Positions 31,878 through 41,576 of a stretch of 64,000 nt of DNA are shown here, in pieces. Location of the stretch: positions 1,457,522 through 1,521,521 of the forward strand of contig NZ_NRSW01000001.1 of the NCBI RefSeq assembly GCF_002288635.1, written 5' to 3'. The stretch's first letter is position 1; each line of letters begins with the position of its first letter. This stretch comes from Mucilaginibacter sp. MD40. GTDB lineage: Bacteria; Bacteroidota; Bacteroidia; Sphingobacteriales; Sphingobacteriaceae. The translations under genes were made by a program, and so were the position numbers. The notes beneath the pieces were generated by a model. The model was not told the origin of the DNA. It saw only the letters and a list, made by a program, of their open reading frames with translations, and made no database searches.

Positions 31878-34800
31878 TCGTTATCGTTATTGTCGTTGTT
31901 ATCTTCGGCTGGTTTTGTTGGTACGGGGTTAGTTACGTTAGGCTTTTGTACCGGTGCCGGTGATACCGGAGCCCTGTTTCTACGGCTTTGCCTAAAGATG
32001 TTACGGAAAAACTCACCAAACGTGTCAAAATCCCGCTGGTAAATTAAGCCTATACCATTTACATACTGCGGTAGTAGCTGGTCGTTTAGTGTATTCAGTG
32101 TGGTAGTATTTAATGCCCTATAAGAGTATTTAGCGCGCAGGTTCCCATCCTTACGAATAAGGTATTGTATCTCAAAGTCTTTAGTAAGCGTCCTGAAATC
32201 AGTATTCAGCAGGCTTTGGCGGGTGTTAAAAAGGTCGCTTGTACCGGTAGTTGAGTATAAGTTACCGTTTATTACCAGCCTGTCATTCCAAAACCTTAAC
32301 GATGCGCTGGCATCATTGAGCGACCGTATATTTAAGTCAAAGTATTTGATGTTTGACTGTGATATAAAGCTGTTCAATTTATTGAACGCAAATTCACTTA
32401 CCGCTTCGCCGGCGGTACCTAACACCTGGTTGGTTAAATTAGTGCCCGTGCCCGATGCAAAGCTCCGCCTTACAATGATACTCAGCGCTTGCTGGCTGCG
32501 GTTGTTGTTATCGGCCAGGTAAGTGTTCAGGTCATCATTGATAGCAGGGTCAACAGGGAAGGTGAAGTTAAAATCGATATTAGGTTGCAGGAGCGATTTG
32601 GTTAATATCAGTTCGGCCTGTACCAATACCTGTTTTGATCCGTAAGGCGATTGCAGACCCGCTGCCGTATAAAGCGGCGCTATATTAGTACGCACTTCAT
32701 AGATAGCCTTCAGGTTAATTTCGGCGTTATTCGGGTTGCCTGTCCAATGTATGGTACCACCCTGGTTTACGGTAAAGTTTTTACTGATAAAGTCCTTAGC
32801 GGTAAACTCAAATTTACCCGAAGTAATGAGGAAATCACCAAACATCTCAAAATCGCCCAGGCTGTTGATGTTAAGTTTAAGGTTACGCGCCTGTCCCGAT
32901 CCTTCCAGCACACCATAATCAGTACTGATGCGTACAATGGTTGATTCATTGACCGTAAGATCGAAATTAAGGGTTACGCCATTGAAAGGATTCTTCTTTT
33001 CAACAACTTTCTGCAGCGTGTCATTATGGTTAACATACCTGATAAAGTCATATTCGCTGGCAGTGGCAGAGGTATTCAATGGAATATTGAAAACCGTTCC
33101 ATCCTGCGTACTGGCCGTGATATCAATTTTCATGTTATCAATAGGCCCCGCAAATTTAAATGTACCGGTTCCGTATGCTGTTCCGTAATACAGGTGGTTG
33201 TCTTTAAAGGTGGTGTTTAATGCTTGCAGATTAGTGGCTTTAATGGTGACATCAAGTGTCGGGTTTGACAGGTTATTTAGGTCTACCTTGCCGTTCACTT
33301 CTCCCTTGCCGCCTTTTACGTCTTTTAACACCATGCCGTCAATGGTAATAATGCTATTATTTACCGTCAGCTTATCATTAATGGTGTAAGGAGTTTTAAG
33401 GTAATTTACCGTTAGCCCGGTATTATTAAGTGTTATATCTCCGTTAAGCTGCGGTTTAGACGGCACTCCCGTCATTTTAACGTTTGCCGATATGGACCCT
33501 TTTACATCAGAAACCAGATTTTTTATAAAAGGCTCAAAAATAATGGCTTCGGTATGGTCCATTTTAATATCAAAGTCGAGCTGGTCGTCTTCGCCCTTTT
33601 GGCCAATGAGGTAAGCGCCATCAACGTTCATGGTTTCCATACCACGATTGGTAATGTTAAGCTTCACATTGGCGCGGCTGTTCTCATTATCCAAAACGGA
33701 TTGCAGCTTTACATCACCTACCAGTGTTTTGTTCATGGTAAGCGAGTCTATCCCCAGCTTAGCATCTACCCCCGGTTGTTTGGTAAGCGAATTAAGAATA
33801 ACATCTCCGTTTAACGCGCCCTTAAGCAACACCCCGGATGGTTTGGTAAGTTGGTTAAGGGTGGCCATGCTAAATTCATCAAAAGTGACCTTGAGTTTAT
33901 CGGCAGGGTTATCAGATATAAACCCATTTATCAATACCTTTTGCTTTCCGTTTGATAACTCAAAATTTTGTACCTGCGTTTTTCCATCGAGCAGGCGTAT
34001 ACGTACCTGTTCCTGTATCTTCCAGTTCTCGTGCTCGAGTATAACATCTGATGGTAGCAGCTTAAGTTTAGCCGTGGTGTCGCGTCCAAACTCAACCAGG
34101 CCATAAAGGTCAAGCTGGTTAATGGCCGATTTATCCGATAACTTCACGTTGAAGTTAAGACTGTCCTTCTTCAGGAAGTTGGTTATCGTGATATTTTTGA
34201 TATATAAGCTATCAGTAAGATCTATCCGGTTGAGCGATAAGTTGAGCCCAAGGAAATCATCCGTCGTACTTTCATCAATAATGAAGTCATGGAAAACTAT
34301 CTTACCCAATTTGATGGTTTTTATGTAACCGTTGAGTGTGGCCGTTTTATCATTAGAATTAAACTTGCCTACAAATGTGCCCTGGTCCGGAATCTGCAGG
34401 GTAGGCATAAACATAGCGGTAACCGGTTCAATATTCTTGAGCGTAAGGTTAAAATCAAAGTTCTGCGGCTTTGGTGGCGTTATGTCTGTCTTTAAAGATG
34501 GAATGTATTTTTTAGCGATGGTTTTATAGTAGGAGGGTAGGGTAGCCAGGTCATAGCTTCCTTTAATACTACCGTCGGCAATGTCTGAACGGAGCGATAT
34601 TATCCTGTCGGCGCCTTTACCACTTGCGGATAGGTTTACGGTATCTACCACATAACTCTTGCGTGGGTCGTCCAACCGGATTTTAGTTAACAGTATGCTG
34701 CCATCCAGGTTGTCGAGGTTGTTGCCCGAGAAATCGGTATTGATGTCAGTAGTGAAGGTAATGGTATCTTTCAGTAGCTTCAACTGCTGCAAATGTGCAT

Positions 34801-36355
34801 TGGTAATATTGCCTGCTATATTATAAACAGGCAGCTTGGGTTTAAGGTCAACACTGCCATTGAGGTTAAGCTTTATATTATGGTCATTTATACTCAGCTT
34901 TCCGTTAGCTTTTCTGTTTACAAAGCTGCCGCTTGATACCAGGTTATTATACGTATACCCTTTAAATTGCAGATATGCTATACGTGCATCACCACGAACA
35001 TTAAGATTTTTAAGTTCATCGCCCCGACCGCTCACATTTCCGGAGAAAGAGGTGCGCCCAAGCGATTGCTCATTAATCAGCTCACCGAGATTAAAGTTGC
35101 TGGCTACAATTTTGCCGCTGTAACTCGGCATGCCGGCCTTATTTATTTTCAGGTTAATATCCGGGTCAAAACGGCCCAGTTTAGTTTTGAAGGTGCCGAA
35201 CGCCACAAAATCATTTTGTAAGCCGGTAAACCTGCCGGTAAAATTAACATTGCCAAACTTGCCCACAACATCCGGTACTTTGGCGTTCGGTTTACCTGTA
35301 AAATGGCTGTACAGGTAATCCATATCCTTTTTATTGGTAGCAATCTGGTCAAAACGCAGCTGTAAAAAGGTATTGTCCCAGTCAGGTAAGCCGGTTAAGT
35401 GGAAATCACCTTGAATAAAAGTAGATTGTGCCGCGGTAACCGTAAGGCCGGTAGCGCGCAGGTTGTTTACCAGGCCGCGTACCCGGCCATCAACGCCCAG
35501 TTCAAAGCTGGTTCCGGTTTTGCTGAGCGCATCGGTAAAGTAGGCGATATCTTTTGATGACAAGTGCGAGGAGCGAAACTCGGCATCCATATTTACTTTG
35601 TTCTCAAAATCGTCCAGGTCGCTAAAGGTTTTAAACCGCATCCTGAAATAGTTTTTCAGCGTGGAGTTACCAGTTAAAATATTCAGGTTCTGGAGTAATA
35701 TCTGGTTAGTATCAACTGTGGCGTTGGTGTTAAAGTTTTTTACGAAGAAACCGCTTTTTTCTTTAAGCGTGAGCCCCGTAACTCTTGCCTTAAAAAGGTG
35801 GTTACGCAAATCCATGTTGCGCACTATGGTAGAAAAGTGGTTAACATCAATGTCATTAAAGTTAACGCCCTTTACAAACTCAGTACGTAAATTATTTTTA
35901 TACCTGAAGTGGAAGTTGTTTATTGTAATTTTTTCAAAATTGAGTGTCCAGGGTTTGCTCTTGGTTTTTGTAGTATCTCCGGAATTAAAGTAATCAATAA
36001 CAAACTGCAGGTTGGTGGTGCTGTCCTTTAATTTTTTTAAGTAGAACGAGCCATTATCAAGCTGGATGGTCTTAAAGTCAAGACGTTTCTGTTTAATGCT
36101 GTTGAATATAGAAAAACCGGTAAGCTCAACAGCAAGTTTGGGCGTACTAAGCAAGGTATCGCGCTGTTTATCCAGAATATACAAGCCCTCAAGCACTACC
36201 GACGAGAAGGGTTTGATATAAAGGCTTTTTACATCAACCGTGGTGTTAAGCTCTTTTGAAAGATATTTGGTAGCCTTTTTTGCCGCCCAGGTTTGTACAG
36301 GCTTATATTGAAAAAGCATTAACACTATGCTAACCAGCAATAGGATGATGAGCAC
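31874..36355 (-). CDS. TamB-like translocation and assembly module protein (DUF490)
   Basis: The 1493-aa protein has an N-terminal membrane anchor, a very long strand-rich body with repeated asparagine/leucine ladders, and a DUF490-type C-terminal domain (about 1080-1440). The tail is rich in Pro, Asn and Asp. TamB-like proteins bridge inner and outer membranes for protein or lipid transport. Only GTG (36,355) is available as a standard start, yet the upstream frame KKVLKIALSI reads like the natural positive N-terminus before the anchor, with ATT as the only codon near its front. The true start may therefore lie upstream at a rare codon. Confidence 0.88.
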   Translation of the reverse strand: MLIILLLVSIVLMLFQYKPVQTWAAKKATKYLSKELNTTVDVKSLYIKPFSSVVLEGLYILDKQRDTLLSTPKLAVELTGFSIFNSIKQKRLDFKTIQLDNGSFYLKKLKDSTTNLQFVIDYFNSGDTTKTKSKPWTLNFEKITINNFHFRYKNNLRTEFVKGVNFNDIDVNHFSTIVRNMDLRNHLFKARVTGLTLKEKSGFFVKNFNTNATVDTNQILLQNLNILTGNSTLKNYFRMRFKTFSDLDDFENKVNMDAEFRSSHLSSKDIAYFTDALSKTGTSFELGVDGRVRGLVNNLRATGLTVTAAQSTFIQGDFHLTGLPDWDNTFLQLRFDQIATNKKDMDYLYSHFTGKPNAKVPDVVGKFGNVNFTGRFTGLQNDFVAFGTFKTKLGRFDPDINLKINKAGMPSYSGKIVASNFNLGELINEQSLGRTSFSGNVSGRGDELKNLNVRGDARIAYLQFKGYTYNNLVSSGSFVNRKANGKLSINDHNIKLNLNGSVDLKPKLPVYNIAGNITNAHLQQLKLLKDTITFTTDINTDFSGNNLDNLDGSILLTKIRLDDPRKSYVVDTVNLSASGKGADRIISLRSDIADGSIKGSYDLATLPSYYKTIAKKYIPSLKTDITPPKPQNFDFNLTLKNIEPVTAMFMPTLQIPDQGTFVGKFNSNDKTATLNGYIKTIKLGKIVFHDFIIDESTTDDFLGLNLSLNRIDLTDSLYIKNITITNFLKKDSLNFNVKLSDKSAINQLDLYGLVEFGRDTTAKLKLLPSDVILEHENWKIQEQVRIRLLDGKTQVQNFELSNGKQKVLINGFISDNPADKLKVTFDEFSMATLNQLTKPSGVLLKGALNGDVILNSLTKQPGVDAKLGIDSLTMNKTLVGDVKLQSVLDNENSRANVKLNITNRGMETMNVDGAYLIGQKGEDDQLDFDIKMDHTEAIIFEPFIKNLVSDVKGSISANVKMTGVPSKPQLNGDITLNNTGLTVNYLKTPYTINDKLTVNNSIITIDGMVLKDVKGGKGEVNGKVDLNNLSNPTLDVTIKATNLQALNTTFKDNHLYYGTAYGTGTFKFAGPIDNMKIDITASTQDGTVFNIPLNTSATASEYDFIRYVNHNDTLQKVVEKKNPFNGVTLNFDLTVNESTIVRISTDYGVLEGSGQARNLKLNINSLGDFEMFGDFLITSGKFEFTAKDFISKNFTVNQGGTIHWTGNPNNAEINLKAIYEVRTNIAPLYTAAGLQSPYGSKQVLVQAELILTKSLLQPNIDFNFTFPVDPAINDDLNTYLADNNNRSQQALSIIVRRSFASGTGTNLTNQVLGTAGEAVSEFAFNKLNSFISQSNIKYFDLNIRSLNDASASLRFWNDRLVINGNLYSTTGTSDLFNTRQSLLNTDFRTLTKDFEIQYLIRKDGNLRAKYSYRALNTTTLNTLNDQLLPQYVNGIGLIYQRDFDTFGEFFRNIFRQSRRNRAPVSPAPVQKPNVTNPVPTKPAEDNNDNNDND

Positions 36356-36534
36356 GATGCTTAACGCTATTTTAAGTACTTTTTTAATAACTTTGCAATT
36401 AGATAGAATACAAAAAAGTAAAATTCAAAAACACCGTAAGTGTTTTAATTTTTGAATTTATTTATAACTCTGCTCAAAAGCCGGCGGCCAATTATTTTTT
36501 GACTTTCAACTTTTGACTTTATACTTTACAAAAC

Positions 36535-37536
36535 GTGCCTGCAATTTTAGCTATAGAATCATCATGCGACGAAACCTCAGCTGCTGTTTGTGTTGATGGT
36601 GCAATATTAAGCAATGTTATTGCTAATCAAACCATTCACGAAGCTTATGGCGGCGTTGTTCCCGAACTGGCCTCAAGGGTTCATCAGCAGAACATTGTGC
36701 CGGCCGTGCAGCAAGCATTATTTAACGCAAAAGTAAGTAAAAATGATATTGATGCGGTAGCTTTTACACGCGGGCCCGGCCTTTTAGGTTCATTATTGGT
36801 TGGGGTATCTTTTGCTAAGGCTTTTGCGCTGGCCAGGCAGATACCGCTTATTGAGGTGAACCATATGCAGGCACACATACTGGCGCATTTTATTGCTGAA
36901 AAAAAACCGGCTTTTCCTTTTATATGCTTAACTGTATCTGGCGGGCATACACAAATAGTACTGGTTAAAGATTATTTTGATATGGAGATAGTTGGCCAGA
37001 CACTTGATGACGCGGCCGGCGAAGCTATGGACAAGACGAGCAAGATACTTGGCCTGCCATATCCGGGCGGCCCGCTCATTGATAAAAATGCCCGTAATGG
37101 TAACCCCGATGCCTACCAGTTCCCTGAGCCGCAGATACCAGGTTTCGATTTTAGTTTTAGCGGCCTTAAAACCTCCATCCTGTATTTTATAAGGGATAAC
37201 GTAGCTGCTAACCCCAATTTTATACAGGAGCATATGAATGATATTTGCGCTTCTGTAGAGAAACGTATTGCAACTATATTGCTCAATAAATTGAAGCGTG
37301 CTGCACAGCAGTACGGCATTAAGCATGTAGCGCTTGCAGGAGGGGTATCTGCCAATACCGGTTTACGTAACCTGTTACAGCAAATGGGTGATCAAAATGG
37401 CTGGGAGGTTTTTATACCTAAGTTTGAGTACTGTACGGATAATGCCGCTATGATAGCCATAGCTGGTTACCATAAATATTTAAAAGGTGAATTTATTGGT
37501 CAGGATGTAGCTCCTTTAGCCAGGATGCCATTTTGA
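36535..37536 (+). CDS. tsaD: tRNA N6-adenosine threonylcarbamoyltransferase
   Basis: The 333-aa protein begins with GTG and reads PAILAIESSCDETSAAV, the TsaD/Kae1 signature. H110 and H114 (NHMQAH) bind the active-site metal, and ASGGHTQ-like CLTVSGGHTQIV and FSFSGLKT follow. It transfers threonylcarbamoyl to A37 of tRNAs reading ANN codons with TsaB and TsaE. The length is normal. It is divergent from the TamB-like gene, so promoters for both lie in 36,356-36,534. Confidence 0.97.
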   Translation: MPAILAIESSCDETSAAVCVDGAILSNVIANQTIHEAYGGVVPELASRVHQQNIVPAVQQALFNAKVSKNDIDAVAFTRGPGLLGSLLVGVSFAKAFALARQIPLIEVNHMQAHILAHFIAEKKPAFPFICLTVSGGHTQIVLVKDYFDMEIVGQTLDDAAGEAMDKTSKILGLPYPGGPLIDKNARNGNPDAYQFPEPQIPGFDFSFSGLKTSILYFIRDNVAANPNFIQEHMNDICASVEKRIATILLNKLKRAAQQYGIKHVALAGGVSANTGLRNLLQQMGDQNGWEVFIPKFEYCTDNAAMIAIAGYHKYLKGEFIGQDVAPLARMPF

Positions 37537-37611
37537 AGTAGTATAAAGGCTGGGAACCACAAATTTTTGAAGATCATTATGGTCTATTGACCATTGACTA
37601 TTAACTAATAT

Positions 37612-37782
37612 ATGAACGCTCCTTCTTTAATTTTCTGGATCATATTTGTAGTACCATTAGTAGCCTTTTTAATTTGGCTGATGCGTCAGGATAAGCGCAA
37701 GGGCAAAACCGGCTTGATGGTATTAATTATTACCGTAGTACTTTGCATAGCTTATATGTACTGGAAAACCGGCGGCAAATAA
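37612..37782 (+). CDS. 56-aa membrane protein downstream of tsaD
   Basis: A short frame encodes two hydrophobic helices (residues 5-23 and 35-50) separated by a basic loop (MRQDKRKGKTG). The start ATG 37,612 and the clean two-helix pattern make a real small membrane protein likely. It is probably co-transcribed with tsaD, 75 bases apart. No family is recognised. Confidence 0.65.
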   Translation: MNAPSLIFWIIFVVPLVAFLIWLMRQDKRKGKTGLMVLIITVVLCIAYMYWKTGGK

Positions 37783-37785
37783 AAA

Positions 37786-37805
37786 GCCTCCCTGTAAAGA
37801 GAGGC
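37786..37805 (-). terminator. rho-independent terminator after recA
   Basis: GCCTC/GAGGC stem with T-rich sequence on the minus strand (AAAAA at 37,781-37,785 read as Ts). It lies between the convergent 56-aa gene and recA and best serves the minus strand. Confidence 0.6.
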
Positions 37806-37845
37806 CTCATCTATTAAGAACTAAAAGTAATGGCTTGTAAACGGT

Positions 37846-37939
37846 TTGACAAGCTCACCATGACGGTATTATTGTGTCAGCCTGAGCATGTGTCGAAGGC
37901 CTGCGCATGCGATGATAGTTCGACAGGCTCACCATAACG
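37846..37939. repeat. REP-like palindromic repeat element
   Basis: TTGACAAGCTCACCATGACG (from 37,846) and TTCGACAGGCTCACCATAACG-like sequence (37,919-37,939) are direct copies, and GTCAGCCTGAGCATGTGTCGAA between them is the inverse form. Such GACAGGCTCA palindromes are dispersed between genes in many Sphingobacteriaceae genomes. It probably folds in RNA downstream of recA. Confidence 0.65.
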
Positions 37940-37952
37940 CAAAAAATGACGC

Positions 37953-38960
37953 TTATTCTTCAACCATGGTATCGCCGGTAACGGTAGCTTTAATTTTTGC
38001 TTCCAGTTCTTCGGCAAGTTCGGGGTTATCCATTATCAGCTGTTTTACAGCGTCGCGGCCCTGGCCAAGGCGGGTATCGCCATAGCTAAACCACGAACCT
38101 GCTTTTTTGATGATGTTGTACTCCACGCCCAGGTCAATAATTTCACCTGCTTTAGAAATACCCTCGCCAAACATAATATCAAACTCGGCCACACGGAATG
38201 GAGGAGCTACTTTGTTTTTAACGATCTTTACTTTAACACGGTTACCTGATACTTCATCCGTATCTTTAATTTGCGATATACGACGAACATCTAAACGGAC
38301 TGACGCGTAAAACTTTAAGGCGTTACCACCGGTGGTTGTTTCAGGGTTACCAAACATTACACCTATCTTATCACGCAACTGGTTAATAAAGATACAGCAG
38401 CATCCGGTTTTGCTGATGGTACCGGTAAGCTTACGTAATGCCTGTGACATGAGGCGTGCATGCAAGCCCATTTTAGAGTCACCCATTTCTCCTTCTATCT
38501 CTGCCTTAGGTACAAGGGCGGCAACCGAGTCAATAACTAAAATATCAATAGCGCCCGAGCGGATCAGGTTATCAGCAATTTCCAGTGCCTGCTCGCCATT
38601 GTCTGGCTGTGAGATCAGCAGGTTCTCTACATCAACACCTAATTTTTTAGCGTAAAAACGGTCAAAAGCATGCTCTGCGTCTATAAAAGCGGCAATACCA
38701 CCTTTTTTCTGTGATTCTGCTATAGCATGAATGGCCAGGGTAGTTTTACCAGATGATTCAGGTCCGTATATTTCAATGATACGGCCTTTAGGCAAGCCAT
38801 TAACACCTAATGCTATATCAAGGCCTAATGAACCGGTTGAGATGGTTTCAGTTTGTTCAACTACCGATTCTCCCAGCTTCATGATGGTGCCTTTGCCATA
38901 TGATTTTTCCAGCTTATCTAATGTAAGCTGTAGTGCTTTCAATTTATCTGTATTGCTCAT
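37953..38960 (-). CDS. recA: recombinase RecA
   Basis: The 335-aa protein has Walker A GPESSGKT (66-73), [15 protein letters not shown], the loop motif [20 protein letters not shown] and a normal acidic C-terminus. RecA forms filaments on single-stranded DNA for strand exchange and triggers LexA-type cleavage. The reading frame is intact. The UmuD-like protein of the nearby element lacks the residues needed to respond to it. Confidence 0.99.
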   Translation of the reverse strand: MSNTDKLKALQLTLDKLEKSYGKGTIMKLGESVVEQTETISTGSLGLDIALGVNGLPKGRIIEIYGPESSGKTTLAIHAIAESQKKGGIAAFIDAEHAFDRFYAKKLGVDVENLLISQPDNGEQALEIADNLIRSGAIDILVIDSVAALVPKAEIEGEMGDSKMGLHARLMSQALRKLTGTISKTGCCCIFINQLRDKIGVMFGNPETTTGGNALKFYASVRLDVRRISQIKDTDEVSGNRVKVKIVKNKVAPPFRVAEFDIMFGEGISKAGEIIDLGVEYNIIKKAGSWFSYGDTRLGQGRDAVKQLIMDNPELAEELEAKIKATVTGDTMVEE

Positions 38961-39038
38961 CTTAAATTAATGTGAAACAAATATAATAAAGTTTTTATAA
39001 ATGCTAAATTTTTTAGTAAAATATTTTTAGTAACACAT

Positions 39039-39122
39039 GTGTCACTGCGAGCAATAACGTGGCAACCTAACAAGTAAGTCCTATAAGATTGCCGCGTCGG
39101 CTACGCCTCCTCGCTATGACAC
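39039..39122. repeat. intergenic palindromic repeat
   Basis: GTGTCACTGCGAG at the left pairs with CTCGCTATGACAC at the right (imperfect), with AGATTGCCGCGTCGGCTACG inside. This form is typical of dispersed bacterial palindromic repeats. It lies between recA and nth on the upstream side of recA. Confidence 0.6.
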
Positions 39123-39167
39123 CAATTTTAATACTTCAGGTAAACTTACCCAACCGTCCTTAATCCA

Positions 39168-39929
39168 TCAATTATTGTTATCAACACTACGCTTCTTCAA
39201 TTCTTTGCTGATGTTGTTTAGCGCGCGTTTCTTTTTAGCAGCTTCTGCTTTCTTGATACGATCGTTCTCGGCTTTCAGTAAGGCTTTTTCGGTGTTATGC
39301 TGTTGGTAGTATTTGCAAAACCACGTAAGGGGGCATATTTCACATTTAGGTGTTCGTGCAACGCATATGTATCGGCCATGCAATATCAGCCAATGGTGCG
39401 CAACAGATAAAGTATTTTGCGGCAGGTTCTCCACCAGTTGTTTTTCAACCGCTAATGGGGTGGTGGCCCTGTTAGTTAAGCCAATCCGGTTAGCTACCCT
39501 AAAAACGTGCGTATCAACGGCAATAGCAGGCGCATCAAATACTACTGAGGTAATTACATTGGCTGTTTTGCGGCCAACTCCCGGCAATTGCTGCAGTTCA
39601 TCCATGCCCGAAGGTACTTCGCCATTAAACTTTTCTACCAACATCTTGCCAAGCCCGGCCAGGTGTTTGGCCTTATTATTCGGATAACTTACACTGCGGA
39701 TATAATGAAATATTTCATCGGCATCAGACGCAGCCAGGGCAAAGGCATCAGGGAAGCGTTCAAATAAGGCCGGTGTTATCTGGTTAATGCGCTTATCGGT
39801 GCACTGTGCGGATAATACTACGGCAACAAGTAATTGATAAGGGTTATTGTAGTGCAGTTCGGTAACGGCATTAGGTTGATTTTTAGAGAAATATTCTACA
39901 AAGTGCTTGTAGCGTTCTTTTTTGAGCAT
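39168..39929 (-). CDS. nth: endonuclease III
   Basis: The 253-aa DNA glycosylase/lyase has the helix-hairpin-helix LQQLPGVGRKTANVI with catalytic Lys121, Asp139 (DTHVFRVANR) and a [4Fe-4S] cluster ligand set C189-x6-C196-x2-C199-x5-C205. It removes oxidised pyrimidines from DNA. The C-terminal 40 residues are a Lys/Ala/Asn-rich extension beyond the usual length of about 210. It is in the same orientation as recA. Confidence 0.96.
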   Translation of the reverse strand: MLKKERYKHFVEYFSKNQPNAVTELHYNNPYQLLVAVVLSAQCTDKRINQITPALFERFPDAFALAASDADEIFHYIRSVSYPNNKAKHLAGLGKMLVEKFNGEVPSGMDELQQLPGVGRKTANVITSVVFDAPAIAVDTHVFRVANRIGLTNRATTPLAVEKQLVENLPQNTLSVAHHWLILHGRYICVARTPKCEICPLTWFCKYYQQHNTEKALLKAENDRIKKAEAAKKKRALNNISKELKKRSVDNNN

Positions 39930-40022
39930 TTGGTTAGCGGTTCATTAATGATGATAGAACACTTGCAAAAATCTTCAATTACAGGGAGAAGGGCAATAGA
40001 TAGGAGAGATTTTAATTGCATA

Positions 40023-40113
40023 GAAGCCTCTCCCCAAACCCTCTCCAAAGGAGAAGGGCTTTTTAAAAGTTATTGCAAAAGTCTTCCCTTAAGGGGGAGA
40101 CTTAGAGGGGGCT
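40023..40113. repeat. CT-rich dispersed intergenic repeat
   Basis: The stretch contains CCTCTCCCCAAACCCTCTCC followed by AAAGGAGAAGGGCTTTTTAAAAG, then a second C/G-rich hairpin part (CTTCCCTTAAGGGGGAG). It resembles common Bacteroidota intergenic palindromes. It lies between nth and the small gene at 40,197. Confidence 0.5.
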
Positions 40114-40196
40114 AAATAGAAAGGTTCATAGCTCAAAACCGGGTAATGCTACCACTGAGATTTGAACCATGAACCAGTAACGTGTTTGCGTACTAA

Positions 40197-40394
40197 TTAA
40201 CGCAGGCTTTTTGAATAATCCAGAATACGATGAATTGTTTGCGGTTTCGGCTCTTTCTTCAAAAGATCGAGCTCCGCCCGGATAGAGTGATAAAAAATCA
40301 CATCATCCGCTTCTAAATTTTCATGTAAATCAGATTCTTTCACCTGTGCTTTATTTGTGAACGCATTAAATGTTGATGTAAAGGTTTCACCCAT
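40197..40394 (-). CDS. small hypothetical protein
   Basis: The 65-aa product (MGETFTSTFNAFTNKAQVKE onward) is charged and helical without signal peptide. It appears protein-like and has a normal ATG. No family is recognised. It is alone between repeat DNA and the sigma-factor terminator. Confidence 0.55.
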   Translation of the reverse strand: MGETFTSTFNAFTNKAQVKESDLHENLEADDVIFYHSIRAELDLLKKEPKPQTIHRILDYSKSLR

Positions 40395-40532
40395 AAGCTG
40401 TTTGTTTGTAATTATAAAGTTAACGATAGTTTTTGATGAATATTTTAGAAAGATGAAAATTAAATGAAATTTTTTCAGGTTCAGTTTTCGCCTCTGCAGC
40501 AGTCATCAAAACTAACATCCATTAAACTAAAA

Positions 40533-40561
40533 AGCCCCGGATATATTATACATCCGGGGCT
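40533..40561 (-). terminator. strong terminator after the ECF sigma gene
   Basis: AGCCCCGGAT and ATCCGGGGCT form a perfect 10-bp stem with T runs on both outer sides, so it can act on both strands. It lies about 55 bases after the sigma-factor stop on the minus strand. Confidence 0.88.
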
Positions 40562-40616
40562 TTTATTTGTAAATAATTTTAGTTTAACGAAAAGTGAGCA
40601 ACTAACCGTTAATGGT

Positions 40617-41201
40617 TTAATTTTTCAAACTCAGTTCTTTGTTCTGCATCATTTTACGCAGGTTATTTAAGGCGTAGCGCATACGGCCAAGAGCGGTGTT
40701 GATGCTTACATCAGTAACGTCAGCAATTTCTTTAAAGCTCATGTCGCCAAAGTGGCGCATAATTAAAACCTCTTTTTGCTCTGCGGGTAAAAGTTGTATA
40801 AGCGCTTTAAGGTCTTTGTGTGTTTGCTCGCGCACCATGCGGTCTTCGGCGCTTTCGTCGTAGTGGCCAAGTACTTCGAAGATGTCAAAGTCGTCACCGC
40901 CACTAACCATTGGGGCGCGCTTCTCGCGGCGAAAATGGTCTATCACCAGGTTATGCCCAATACGGGTAACCCACGGCAAAAACTTACCTTCCTCGTTATA
41001 CTTTCCGGCTTTTAGGGTATTTATTACCTTAATAAACGTATCCTGGAAAATATCTTCGGCAAGGGCCTCGTCTTTAACCAATAAATAAATAGAAGTGTAA
41101 ATTCTGGTTTGATAGCGTCTTATTAATTCAACAAGCCCAGCTTCTTCACCTGCAATATAGAGATGGATTAGATCCTGATCACTTTTCAATTGAAAATCCA
41201 T
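40617..41201 (-). CDS. ECF-type RNA polymerase sigma factor
   Basis: The 194-aa protein has sigma region 2 (about 15-85: LAEDIFQDTFIKVINTLK and FLPWVTRIGHNLVIDHFRRE) and region 4 (about 125-185: LPAEQKEVLIMRHFGDMSFK). It binds core RNA polymerase and selects promoters. No anti-sigma factor gene is adjacent, so its control may be transcriptional or by a distant partner. It is divergent from uvrA, with 375 bases between. Confidence 0.94.
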   Translation of the reverse strand: MDFQLKSDQDLIHLYIAGEEAGLVELIRRYQTRIYTSIYLLVKDEALAEDIFQDTFIKVINTLKAGKYNEEGKFLPWVTRIGHNLVIDHFRREKRAPMVSGGDDFDIFEVLGHYDESAEDRMVREQTHKDLKALIQLLPAEQKEVLIMRHFGDMSFKEIADVTDVSINTALGRMRYALNNLRKMMQNKELSLKN

Positions 41202-41576
41202 AGAAAGCTACTTATAAACTAAATTAAAATTTTTGTCGTTATTAAAAGTAGAGTTCTATCTATAGCGTTTTCGTTTTAGGGTGAAATATCTTATCCTCAA
41301 ATGTAATCAACTTAAAAAATAAAAACAAATATTTTTTAGCAGGGAGAGTTATGTTTCGCCAAATGTTGTTTGCTTGCCAATAATTAAGCCTTACAATAAC
41401 TACTTAATTATCATATTCAAAAACTGAAACCTATTTGCAAAAGGCTAAAAATTTTAGGATTTTTGCAGTTCAAAAGTTCAGGGTTATAAGAACATGGTTT
41501 AATGTACAAACCCAACGTTTAGACTATTTGTTATACCTGTGGTTTAACCGGATTAAAAATAATCTGCTACCCATCT
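41202..41576. other. shared promoter region of the sigma-factor and uvrA genes
   Basis: No gene is seen. The region is A+T-rich with several TTTG stretches that could form Bacteroidota-type promoters for both divergent genes, but no complete box pair was clear. No inverted repeat typical of a SOS box was recognised. Confidence 0.4.
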
